Positions 39,299 to 49,785 of a DNA stretch of 64,000 nt are shown here, piece after piece; position 1 is the first letter of the stretch; the number at the start of each line of letters is the position of its first letter. A program made the position numbers and the translations under genes. The stretch covers positions 35,194,101 to 35,258,100 of the forward strand of contig OZ038385.1 in NCBI GenBank assembly GCA_964036045.1, written 5' to 3'. Origin of the DNA: Eutreptiella sp. 'Long Island Sound 2002'. Lineage: Eukaryota; Euglenozoa; Euglenophyceae; Eutreptiales; Eutreptiaceae. The notes below the pieces were generated by a model, which did no database searches, was not told the DNA's origin, and was given only the letters and a program-made list of their open reading frames with translations.

Positions 39299-40669
39299 TT
39301 GCGGTCATTGTTTAAAGCACCCAATCGTCACCCCCCCCCTTCCCCCCCACCCTGCACAGCGCACCCCACGGCGCGGTTGCACCTTCACTTGCCCCAGCAT
39401 CCCGCAGCGCCAAAAGTGCCGAAGAAATTTTTTCATTGAGTTGCAATTCAGTTTTACTGCACACGTCATTTCTGGGTGCTGGCTCAAATCCCCTTGTGGC
39501 TTCCGCGACCAACCAAGGCCCATATAATGCAGCTGGCTTCTGGCCCTCTGTACTGCACAGTGAGTATGTGCCAACGCATCACCATCCATGTGTCTACAAA
39601 CTCCATGAGACGTGGGCTGCAAAGGGTTCATTGGGATGCAACAATTTTGCTTGTGCCACGGATGTTTGTGACGTACCCCGTGGCATAGGGTAGATATCCG
39701 TGGCATAAGGCACAATTCTCATATCCGTGGCATTAAGGGTTCAAGGATATCGGCAAATATCCGCGGCATGTGACCCGGGATTCATGCATCAGCCCTTTCA
39801 CCCTAATGCTTTGCACACTAGATCCGATTGAGGACGCCAATGAAATCGGAAAGTTTTACAGATGGACGTTTGCGATGGTGCATTGCACAATGGCGACCAT
39901 ATGGGGGGGCGAGGAGGGGGGTCTCTCCCTCTTCTCCACCCACCAGCTGCTCCAGCCACGGCTAGTTTCACCCCTGTATATCATGAAGCACTTAGTGTCC
40001 GTGACTCGGAGAAGCCAACTACTCATGTTGAATACAGGTGAAGAAAAATGTGAACGGACAGGTTGCAAGTCAGCAAACCAATTGCACTTAGCCAACGCTC
40101 GTTAATTTGTCGATGCGTATCTTGTCGTAGCGCCATTCCGGTTGAAGCCGTGAGGCTCTTGCATTTCTCACCTCCTTTGTTCGAGGCTAGTTTCCTAATG
40201 CACCTTGAAGATTAAAATGTAACGGAATGCACGAATTTCCCATGATATGCCCACAGCACAAATGTAGCAGCAGCATAAACTTGTCCAATGCCCAAATTTC
40301 GCGTTAGCACAGTGGCGCAAAAATGTAACCATGTGCGCCCCCCCCCAGATTTAATAATGCCATGTCATAAAACGTGAGATTTGGGGCAATTTTGTAGCAC
40401 TCCCCAGTGGGGACAAATAGGACACCCAGGTGCCCAATTGGTCACCTTACGCTGGCGAAAGCCACCAAATGCTTTTGCGCGTGCAACTTTTTTTTCGTGT
40501 TTCTTCCCACTTTTCACCTCGCGAGGCCTCAGGCATCAACCAACTTCCCGCGGCAATTGTGATTGGAATTGTGCCAGGTCTTCCCGTGGTCAAAAGCGTG
40601 GTCAACAAGACTAGATTTGCTATTCACCAGCTTAGGTGGGACAGTGTAAGGATGGCACGTATCTTGTAG
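39299..40669. other. Intergenic region between array and actin-like gene
   Basis: Satellite identity stops abruptly after AGAAGTGCC at 39298. Unique sequence follows with short C-runs near 39332-39350 and 40338. Open frames are short and lack recognisable motifs (one of 111 codons at 39770-40105). I see no gene I can support here. The promoter and 5' UTR of the downstream gene should lie in its right part. Confidence 0.6.
39694..39769 (+). repeat. Three spaced copies of ATATCCG(T/C)GGCAT
   Basis: Copies are at 39694-39706, 39721-39733 and 39757-39769, with a partial CCCCGTGGCAT at about 39677. Spacing is 27 and 36 bp. They may be a degenerate short repeat or clustered protein-binding sites upstream of the actin-like gene. 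Function is not known. Confidence 0.6.
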
Positions 40670-40720
40670 GTATGTGAAACGTAGCCCTCTCATGTGATCA
40701 TTTCATTCTCACTGTTGCAG
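40670..40720 (+). other. Putative 51-nt intron in the 5' UTR of the actin-like gene
   Basis: TTGTAG|GTATGTG starts and ACTGTTGCAG| ends a 51-nt stretch that stops 43 nt before the start codon. Both borders fit GT-AG consensus and the 3' end is pyrimidine-rich. It would be by far the shortest intron in the window. The acceptor could also serve trans-splicing of a leader; no transcript data are available to decide. Confidence 0.5.
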
Positions 40721-40763
40721 ACTTGATTTTTAACGGGGTTTCCCCGCACATACCCCTTTCATC

Positions 40764-43700
40764 ATGAAGATGGCCGTGAACACCGCCAAGTTATTGAAGA
40801 ACGTGCCCCTCCCTGACGAGATCACCACGGTGCACGACAACGCTGTGGTGATTGACACTGGAGGAGGCACAATTAAGGCCGGCTTTAGCGGGGACGATTG
40901 TCCCAGAATCATTGTGCCGACATGTGCCGGGACACAACGAGGGAAGCATGATTCAAAGGAAACATTTGTTTGTACGCAGGTTTGGAATTATTGTCTCTAT
41001 GTGGGTTCTCGAGTACCCGAGCGGCTGGTGCGCTTTAGGCCACTTTTGGTCGTCTTTACTTGGGACGAATAGGAGTTCAAATGACATCGATGAGTGGTGG
41101 CATTGCACTGAACACATCATAACGTGCGGAAGCCTGAAAATTCAAGGACCCATGTTTCACCTCGCTTAAAAGGTTGCACAAGCATGGACTGCGCGACCGA
41201 ACGGTTGGATGATGGGCGACCATCATCGAAACCTTGTTTTCTGTCTCGCTCTCTATATTTGGTGGGCGTACGACGTTGCTGGCAAATTGCAAATTGCAAT
41301 CTCTGACGGTTTTTTCTTCAAAGAATGGATTTCCGTGTAAGAGCCAAACAAACGACTCTTTGTTTTGGTGAGGAGGTGTGGGATGCGAAGTCTCCAGCTG
41401 CTTACATGTGACGGCAAGCACTCTCCATTGTTTGCACATTAGGCAACGAAGAGGAGAGAGGATCTCGACATCATTTACCCGATGGAAGACGGGAAGAAGA
41501 TGGGAAATTTTGATTGGGATGCATTGGAGAAAATATGGGAGCATCTTTACATGGATTGCCTCAAGGTATGCCCAGAACTCCATGCCATCTTGATGGATGT
41601 CCCTACCTCATAGGAAGAACACTTTTCATTGGGAAGATTGGTCGAACATCGGTTTGCTAAAGTCCGTAAACGGAGGCGAATGCGTGAGACGTCTTCTTTT
41701 TTGAAAATCGACAATACAATTTGACCGAAGTGGCCAATCAAGGAGTGCATGGGACCAAACTCACGGTTTCGAACAAGCCAATCGGCGTGGGCACTAGCTT
41801 CTCATGTTCTTTCGAGGTTCGCTTCCGTTTTTGAGCTGTGTGCTAAACGAGCTTTTCCACACACCCGAGCCGCGAGAGGGGAGGGGCACACAAATGTTGT
41901 TGCAAGCCAAGCCAAGACGGTCTAGTCACGGCTGGGCTGCGCATTTGCCCACATGCTTGTGTCGTATCCCCACCCCAACCTTTCGTTGACCAAAAGTCTC
42001 TAGGGTTGCAAAGATTTCATGTTTTGTTCATCTCTTGCTCTAGAATGGGTGAGCCTTCTTTCTAAAATAGGTGCAACCAGACGACCCAAATACACCTGCG
42101 TTGTTGACGGAGCCCGCATTGAATGCGAAGGAGAATCGTGAGAAGATGTGCCAAATTTTCTTTGAGAAATTCAAAGTCCCGTCGTTGTACGTTTCCGTTG
42201 CCCCCGTTCTCTCGGTCTACGCAAGCGGACGCACCACGGGCATTGTGGTAGAAGCAGGTATTTCACATTCCTCGCATAATTTTGTCTCCTCATTGGTTTG
42301 GTCCTACAAACATTTGGTAGCACCCCGCTTTCGCCTCACAATTGGCTTGGGGGGTTAAGCTTGGGCCTCGACGAAAAACTCTGAAAATGATGCCGAACGG
42401 GACTTCAAGAGGGAGCCCGGCAACCGACGTACGGTGCGTTGCGGCGTTCGCCTGCAAAGCCCAAAAGTGCCTATCGGAAGATATCAAAACGATCGCCTGC
42501 CTTCATTACCATCACCAACACATCCCACAAACGCGCATGTGCAGGCAACAGCACGTGCCATACCGTGCCTATCTTCGAGGGTTTCTCATTGTTCCATTCC
42601 ATTTTGCAATTGGATTTCGGAGGCGTCGACCTCACCAACTACCTAAAAGGTGTCCTCGCAAATAACGGCATCAAGTTCCGAGGTATGCCCGCTCTACACC
42701 GCCTCGCCCGCATTGTGGTGTAATGTTGAGGATTCTATGGCTATTTTTTTTGTGGTCCCCTGATGTACCGAGGTGTGGCCCTTACTTTTTAATTGGCTGC
42801 CTCACCCGCTACGTCAGGACCCACAAGCTTTCCTGTTTGCTTCCTTTCAAACCAGAGGTCTCGTTGTCAGCATCTTAAACCCCACTATGCTTCCGGCCTG
42901 AAAGACGTCCCACGCTCCAATTTCTACTGTTGCTTTATTGCGTTCCCCACAGCGTCTCATGAGCGGGAAGTGTGCAGTTTTTTGAAGGAGAAGCTGTGCC
43001 TCGTGGCGCAGGACCATCAGTTGACGCAAGCCGACAAGGAAAGCACTGTCAAACACGTGCTACCTGATGGGACCGAAGTCGTTCTAGGTTGTGTTCCCCA
43101 TCCTGAATGCGTACGCCACCGGTTTTCGTCCAGCCGCTCCGCACAACAAGGGCAAACTGATGATGTCCTGTCCAACCACCAGCCACCAGTCCCGCAAGTT
43201 GAGATTGCTCCTGGACTCAACAAGTTGCACACACTAATTCGTTTGCGTCTTCCAGTGCGCTTCTCGGCATTATTCTTGTGAGTGCTGCCTCTACTGCTCC
43301 ATGCTCCACTGGAACTGCTGATGGGTAACATACAGTGATCTTAAATCTCCTGCCCCGTGTGGCACTTCCGACATTGGTAAGGGAGAGCACCATCCGAATT
43401 TCATGGTCATGGGAATGGCAGCTTGTGCAGCCTGCTGGCATGCAGGGGAGTGAACACCAGAAGAGGGGCAGTACGCTCTCATGACGAGCAGTGGGGCTAA
43501 CCCACAAAACTGTATTTCTCGTCCCGACCTGCCAGAGACACGACCTGGATCAATGAGCAGGTTACACACAAGATTTGTGTGCAACTTTTGTGGAACCCAT
43601 GCCCTCGGAGTCTCAATGTGAACCCAACCACCATCGATTCCCATGCCCCCCCCCCCCCTTGGCGCGGCATCCACTTCTACAGGCCCCGAGCGGTACACAT

Positions 43701-45050
43701 GCTGCGAAGCGTTATTTAACCCTCACATTTATGGTACCGATGTGAAGGCCAAAAGGGGTCTGCATGCTACTGCTATCGAGTCCATCAAAAAGTGTGACGC
43801 GGATATTACTGGCCTTTTGTATGGCAACGTTGTGCTGTCAGGGGGCACCAGCATGTTCCGTGGAATGCAGGACCGGGTATGTACAGCTCTGCACTGACCC
43901 ATGCGCACCAAACCCTGGCGGCCAGCAAGTGGGGCCCGTGGCTGCAGCGTATTCAGCACCAACAAAACTCCGTTGGTGCCCCCATCATCGTCTGCTCCGG
44001 GGACGTGGAAAGTTTTTGCCTGTGGCTCAATACCTGCGTTAGTGGTCAGTTTCATAGCTCAGAGGAATGCACTGTGTGCAAACTCCACTGCAGAATGTTG
44101 AGGACGGATCTCAGGGACAGAAGCTCAGGCACACCTGCTGATACCGGGCGGCGGGATGGGGTGGTGAACGACGAACGAGTTATCCAGCAGGTGTCTGCAT
44201 AAACAAATGAATGACAGCAGCCATCCAGAGTCCACCAGGAAATAACAGGAACCATCCAAAGTCCACCAGGAAGTAGCAGCAAGTGTCCACTGTTTGTCAT
44301 GAGCAACTTGGGGGCCATACATAATTTGTTCGCTCATTTTTAAGAAATTGCACGGATTTTGGCGCGCCAGAATTTGGGAATTTGTATTTTCCGAAGCACG
44401 CAACCCCCCCCCCCCCCCCCGGTATTGGTCGCCAGTTGCACACTGCTTGGCGATCAGAAAATTGTTGTCAAGGGTTGGGGAGACGCTGGAGCCTGCTGAC
44501 CGGGATGGGTGGTGGGGTCTGGAAACTGAGCACAGGTGTCCATGGCCCAAAGATTTTGCAATGTTTCAAACATTTTTTGGAAAACCGTTTTACTGCTCCA
44601 AGAGGGGGGAGGCGTCACCATTTTCAGTTTTTCTGCTTTTGCCCCGTGCACGGCCGCTGGCCCCTGACCCTACATTTGCCACATGGAGCACCATGGAAGA
44701 CATCACTCAACCCAAGTGACCGCAAATTCTGCCCCCACCCCCTTTCCGCCACTCTCACCGCAATCTCTCCCCCGGCAGTGCAGGGGCTCCCCACGCTTTG
44801 CTATGAGCCTTGAAGCTGCCCCCGATTGCCAATTTGTCTGTTGTTGTAGATGCTGAAGGAATTTGTCGACCTGGCGCCGGCAGAGAAGATTAAAGTCTTT
44901 GCCTCCACTGAGCGCAAGTACGCCACGTGGATTGGGGGCTCCATCCTGGCATCTCTGCCCACGTTTCAAGATTTCTGGGTCACGCGGTCCGACTATGAAG
45001 ACAGTGGGCAGCCACATGCTGCCCACGTGGTGCATCGCAACTGCTTCTGA
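40764..45050 (+). CDS. Divergent actin-like protein, 7 exons, 397 aa
   Basis: Exons: 40764-40979, 41443-41565, 42071-42257, 42545-42682, 42953-43087, 43683-43876, 44850-45050. All six introns are GT-AG and the joined frame is uninterrupted (1,194 nt). The product aligns end to end with actins, after an extra N-terminal 20 residues. Landmarks are phosphate loop DTGGG (31-35), YASGRTTG (163-170), HTVPIFEG after H181, VLSGGTSMF in exon 6, [10 protein letters not shown] and the actin-like C-terminus VVHRNCF in exon 7. The VHR.CF ending and overall similarity favour the actin side rather than Arp1. Unusual points: the DNase I-loop region is about five residues shorter. Positions equivalent to actin Gln137, Asp154 and Asp157 are Ala157, Glu174 and Asn177, while the His161 equivalent is kept. 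ATP hydrolysis and filament behaviour may therefore differ (inference). A second ATG at 40770 is a possible start. It probably acts in the cytoskeleton or a chromatin complex; which one cannot be told. Confidence 0.92.
43646..43658 (+). repeat. C13 run upstream of the exon-6 acceptor
   Basis: A run of 13 C lies 25-37 nt before exon 6 of the actin-like gene, where the polypyrimidine tract is expected. It may contribute to splice-site recognition. Similar or longer C-runs occur across the right half of the window. Confidence 0.6.
44214..44284. repeat. 31-bp minisatellite, locus A (last intron of actin-like gene)
   Basis: Unit CCAGGAAATAACAGGAACCA... starts at 44235 and 44266 with period 31 bp, with a partial copy before. 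The same unit is found at 63319-63453. It lies in intron 6. Confidence 0.85.
44404..44420 (+). repeat. C17 homopolymer in intron 6
   Basis: Seventeen C in a row in the last intron of the actin-like gene. One of the longer members of the poly-C set in this region. Confidence 0.9.
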
Positions 45051-46544
45051 GGCCAAGTGGCTTTTCATTTTCTTGTCCACTGATTCACGTACTCTGCGGC
45101 TTCCCGCGTATGCTGCCTCCTGCAGCCCATGATGCGGTGCTGTGGATATCCTGGTGCATCTTGCCCTGCATAAAACACTGCATAAAAAAATGCAGCTCGC
45201 GGCATGCGGCAGCATGGGATGCTTTCCCCACTGAGGACAGCCCAGAAGACGCGCCGGTCGGCGTCAACCGACCCCGTTGGACGTTCAGTTGATATGTAGC
45301 TCTATTGCATCACAATGGCAATGGCATCATACAGTATTATCTGATACCTCCGGTTTGGGGTCTCAGATGGACCCTTCGGCTTGCCCCCCCCCCCCCCCAC
45401 CCCTCTTGAAGCTGACCCTCTTGCACCTGCAATTCAGGCCAAACCTGCGGCAAGAGCATTTTTGCGGTATTGCCGCCACAGTACAGTGCGTTTTGGTGCC
45501 CCAACCGCATTGCGTCCCCCAGTGTTTCAGGTGCAATGCAAAAGAACCCAGCAGCCACTGTACAACACTGACCGGTGTGCATGGGGGCCCACGGTTCTGT
45601 AGTCCCTATGCATACCTCTCCCCGCATCGCTGCAGGACACTTCCAAAGATCCAGTTCTCTGTGTTCCTTTTCCAGACGACGCCCTATCTGTTCCGGGGCT
45701 CTAATCAAGATCTAACCTCCCTGCGACCTCTAGCCCAGGCACTGACCAGATATGCGTAGGGGCCATGGGGTCCTTTGAATGTTAGAGATGTTGTACACAG
45801 CAGTTTTTTTCACATGGATGTGTGTTTCAATCGATGGATCATGTGTGTGTCCGCGTGTACAGGGTTGCTGCAAAGCGCGGTATCAGCAGGGCATGGGAGC
45901 ATCAGGGATTGCACTGAGGAGGCTTTGGCTGGGAGCAAGGAGGGGCAGGTGCAGGACAAGTGCACACGCGCGTTGCAAGAGCAAGTGAATAGTTCGATTG
46001 TGTGTCTGATTGATGATTCAGGGTTTCCATGCGAGCATTTTTCCGGACCACATCCCTCAATAGTATTTCCGGGATGCAGAAACGCACAAAAGGGAGGGGG
46101 GGGAAGAAAAAGAAGAAAACCTGAAGTGCCGTTTTCGATTCTAATTAAGGATCGCCTACCATCTTTGGGTCATCCGCTGACACAAGCGGCTCTCGGAGTG
46201 AGAAGCTCGACAAAGCACCACGTGAGGCGCTTCAGGCACTCTGGACATTTGTGGGCGATATCTCACCACGGCCCATCGAATTAAGCATCACAGTAGTCGC
46301 ATGTGACTGTGCGAGGGGAGGAGGGCCCGAAGTTGTAGAGAGGGGGTGTACGATGGCAGCGTGTACAAGCTGCCAGATTCATTTCCCAGGTTTTGGGATA
46401 CCCGTAAATGATACCAATTTGATATCGCTTCTTCCTTTTTCCTTTTGAGCGACACTCATTCCTATTTCGTTGGTGGGGTGTTGTGATTTCAATGGCGCAA
46501 TGACCCTCGTCATTACAAACCCGCAAACTGCTTAGGTAAAAGAT

Positions 46545-46720
46545 CCACCAAAAGCAAGTAATTCAAGACAAACCTCCGAAAAGACAACCATCTTTTTGCG
46601 GAAACATTGTGTGGAAGACGCCCACTTGAATTGTTGCAGCACCAACAATTTTTCTTCTTAAGAAAATTGGTTAGCGGCCATGCTCTTGCCGTTGCCAGCA
46701 CTAACGACCACGGACAAGCC
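46545..46720 (-). pseudogene. Possible relic of a dynamin-superfamily (GB1/RHD3-like) GTPase domain
   Basis: On the minus strand from 46720 the frame reads GLSVVVSAGNGKSMAANQF, then hits a TAA. It is open again with FKWASSTQCFRK further on. Hydrophobic strand + GKS + AN(Q) followed some 25 residues later by a Ser/Thr-Cys-Thr/Phe-Lys patch recalls the P-loop and switch region of guanylate-binding GTPases. The loop is shorter than the canonical GxxxxGKS and a stop interrupts it. Resemblance is weak and could be chance. Confidence 0.2.
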
Positions 46721-47515
46721 TAGTCAAGAAAACACGAGCATCTTGTAAATCAATACCAAAAGACTAACTCTTCCAGGACTCTCAACAAGGGGTATATGTA
46801 GAGCATGTGGTGTGGATGTTGCAAGGTATACGAGTCCCTAGACTTCCACATAACCGGCGTTTGCATGATCACTATCGTGCTATAGCACTTCCTGGGAAGA
46901 CGTTTAATGGCACTCAAGCATATGCTCATGTGCACCTTGTATTGAATGCTTTTTGCAAGTTACATTCTCGGTGACACTACAAATGGATGTATACCTTTGC
47001 CCAAGTGGCTTAGTGTGTGCAAAGGCAAACACCTTTGGCAACACATGGCATGGGCTTTGTCGGACTGCCACATGGTTCCATTAGCAGGGAGCAACGTGAC
47101 CCAAGTGGAACCCAAGTGGAGGTGCAAAGGGCCGCAAGGGTCATTAAATGTTAGTAAGGCATTGAGATGTGCATACAGTAGCACACCGAAGGAGGGACAC
47201 AAGGCACCGTCTTGTGCTGTGTTGCTATATTCACATTTCTCATGACAAGTACTGTGACTCATTGTTATGTGAGCTCATGAACACATTCTTTGTCATGACC
47301 CATGTCCACAAAGAGGATACGGCTGTTCCATTGGCAAGGAACACCCCTCCACGAGACCGTCCCGCTTCCCCCATTGTGGCAACACATGCTTGGATGCTGG
47401 ACCGTCAGAAACGGCTGTTGCTGATGGGTGTGTGTGCCATAAAGGCTGAGTGAGCAGGCACGGGGGGCAGGGGTCACCAAATGGAGGGGCGTGTTTTCTA
47501 CCACTGGTAGTCACA

Positions 47516-47624
47516 GGTCCCAGGGTCCTGAATTCTGCACCCTACAGCCCCTGCTGGTACACCAGGGATTTTTTTTTTTAGTCTGATGCTTGCTACGGGT
47601 CCCAGGGTCCTAAATTCTGCACCC
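47516..47624 (+). repeat. 27-bp direct repeat, two copies 82 bp apart
   Basis: GGTCCCAGGGTCCTGAATTC... (47516-47542) and GGTCCCAGGGTCCTAAATTC... (47598-47624) both end CTGCACCC and differ at one position. Each follows different sequence. Function unknown. Confidence 0.8.
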
Positions 47625-49546
47625 CATGCTGTTTTGAATTAATCATGCATGCTTCCATAGGTGGGTGGTTTTCAGGGGTGTTCCGGGATAAACAGCGTTT
47701 AGATTCCAGATCACCGCGAGGTACTCACTGCAGGAAGTACAATGGGCGGTCACATTGCCATTGCTGACAACCAGTCCCAGGAAGCATTGAATGGTTGAGC
47801 CATGGGAGAAATCCTCCTCCCCTCTGTTGTTGGACTCTTTCCCTCAGACCCGGGCCAGGGTGCTAGATTTCTCTTCGGGTGCGTGCCGTCATGTTTGTTT
47901 CCCATCAACCTTGCGATTTCCGACAACGTCTGCCAATTTTCTCGTAGTGATTTCCCATGTATGACCTATCCTACTGAATGCTGTGCATCCAAGTCTGTGC
48001 TCACCAACTGATTAGAAAGCTGTCTAATCCAGTCATTTGGGTGGCTGTTCCACGATACAGGCATAATGTCCTTGATGTCATCACAGCCAAAATCGAATCG
48101 TTGAGTAGGCTCATCCGGCAGTGGGCTTGAATGACTCTCTTGATCACCATCAAAAACCATGTTCTTGCGCCTCTATTAACGCCAAACAAAAGCAATGGGA
48201 ATATGCAACTTGAGAAATGTCATACAACTGGCCATTGTGCTTCCACCACGCCGTTGATCCTCACAAGTGATCTTGATACCTAACATGTCACAAGTCATCA
48301 TCACAAGCAAGAGCCGCCTGAGAAGGCATCTCCTAGGTTGTGGCCAAAATGTACAGCACACTCCATTCCACAACTTACGGAATAGCATCTTGCTTGACTA
48401 TAAATCTATAACAGCCACCAAGATACTGATTGACTCTGGCCCGGCGCCAAAATGTAACGTACCCCTGCTGAGAAGTCACCTTCGCAGTACATATTTTTTT
48501 TGTTGTAAATGTTTGGCATGCCTTATATGCGGCGCTAGCAGAACTGCTGCCAATGGACCGGCAGCTTGGCGTGTCCTGCCCATTATTGGTGACCACCAAA
48601 TCCTTGTCACACAAAGGAAGGAAGGCAGGAGCGGTTGCAAGGGGTTGCATTGTTCTGAATGACAAATTGCGGCCGTTTCCTACTACCCTAGGAAACCTTT
48701 AGGAACAAATGCTCACGCCACTTTTACCATTTCTCCAGGTGCCAAGCACACCAACATGCCTCTTACAGCGTGTCACAGGTGCAGCCCCAACGTGTACCCA
48801 CGCTGCACCTCCTGCACACAGCTCTTACTTCCTGGTGGCATCTGAATCGCTGAACAATTTTTTTTTGATGAAATGTATTGGCGACAGTTCAAAGTGTGCC
48901 TGGGGTGGTGGTGTCAGGAAGCATCAGTCACTAACAGTTCAGCACTAATGGCTAGGATGGCCAGACAGTTGAGGATCGGTGGACCAAAACCCACTGCCGA
49001 AGGTGCTGGAAATTTATTTGGGGGCTATGGCTGGCAGAAAACCTTTTTTGTTCACCTGATGTGCGTATACTCCAAATGCTTAGATTTTTACGGAGAATTC
49101 AGCTGATGAAAAACATGAAAAAAACTTTGACCTCCCCCATTTATCCGGCCACCTGATCCATTATTCATTACCCCCAGGCCAGGCACGGATGGGGGCGGGG
49201 GCTGTTGGGGTCCCCCTTCGAGATATGCATCTGCGCTGGACTCTACAGGGCGACAGAGTGTTCATTCAGTGGGTGGCCTGCTGCGTGGGAGTGGTGGTGC
49301 AGGCATCGCCTTGGTAGTGGTCAAGGAGCACAAGTTGGTGCAGGATAGATGGGAGGAGATGTCAGATGACAACATGGCCGGGGGCTCTGACGCGTCGTCA
49401 ACGGACATGGAACGCGGGGGGACCTAGGCCTGACTGAGTCGAGCTCTGCAAGTGTCGGGTGTATCAGGGGCCAGCACTGAAAAAGCATGCACATTAACAT
49501 GCCCCAATGAATGTCAAAAAGGCATTGCGTTTGGGCGGTTTTGCCA

Positions 49547-49604
49547 AATCGTGAGCGAATGGTGAACGAAAGGTGACCGAAAGGTGAACGAATGGTGAAA
49601 GAAG
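49547..49604 (+). repeat. 11-bp tandem repeat, about five copies
   Basis: Imperfect units of the form A(A/T)GGTGAACGA follow one another. It lies about 180 bp upstream of the glycosyltransferase-like start codon. Confidence 0.8.
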
Positions 49605-49785
49605 ACATGTATGATAGACCCCAGTTGCTTGGTGACTGGGCGACAGGCCTTGAGAGTCTGGGTCTCTCCGTGTTCGCTGTCTCTGTGCAGTCAGCATTCT
49701 GCACCTCGGTCCTATGTGACGCAAACAACGATTGCTTTGCTGCACCATGGGGGGCCGAGAGAGGCTGTAGAAGCGTTGTGCTCAA

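Larger units (their letters stand above)
45051..49785. other. 4.7-kb intergenic region
   Basis: No convincing gene is seen between the actin-like stop and the next start codon. Open frames up to about 197 codons exist on both strands but show no recognisable motifs. Contents noted separately: a C15 run at 45384-45398, a possible GTPase relic (46545-46720, minus), a short direct repeat near 47.5 kb and an 11-bp repeat near 49.55 kb. The promoter of the downstream gene is expected at the right end, but no clear element is recognisable. Confidence 0.55.

Noticed and set aside
40764-45050. Actin pseudogene
   Set aside because: All seven exons are open, all borders are GT-AG, phases match, and the C-terminal actin signature is intact, so decay is unlikely despite the replaced active-site residues.
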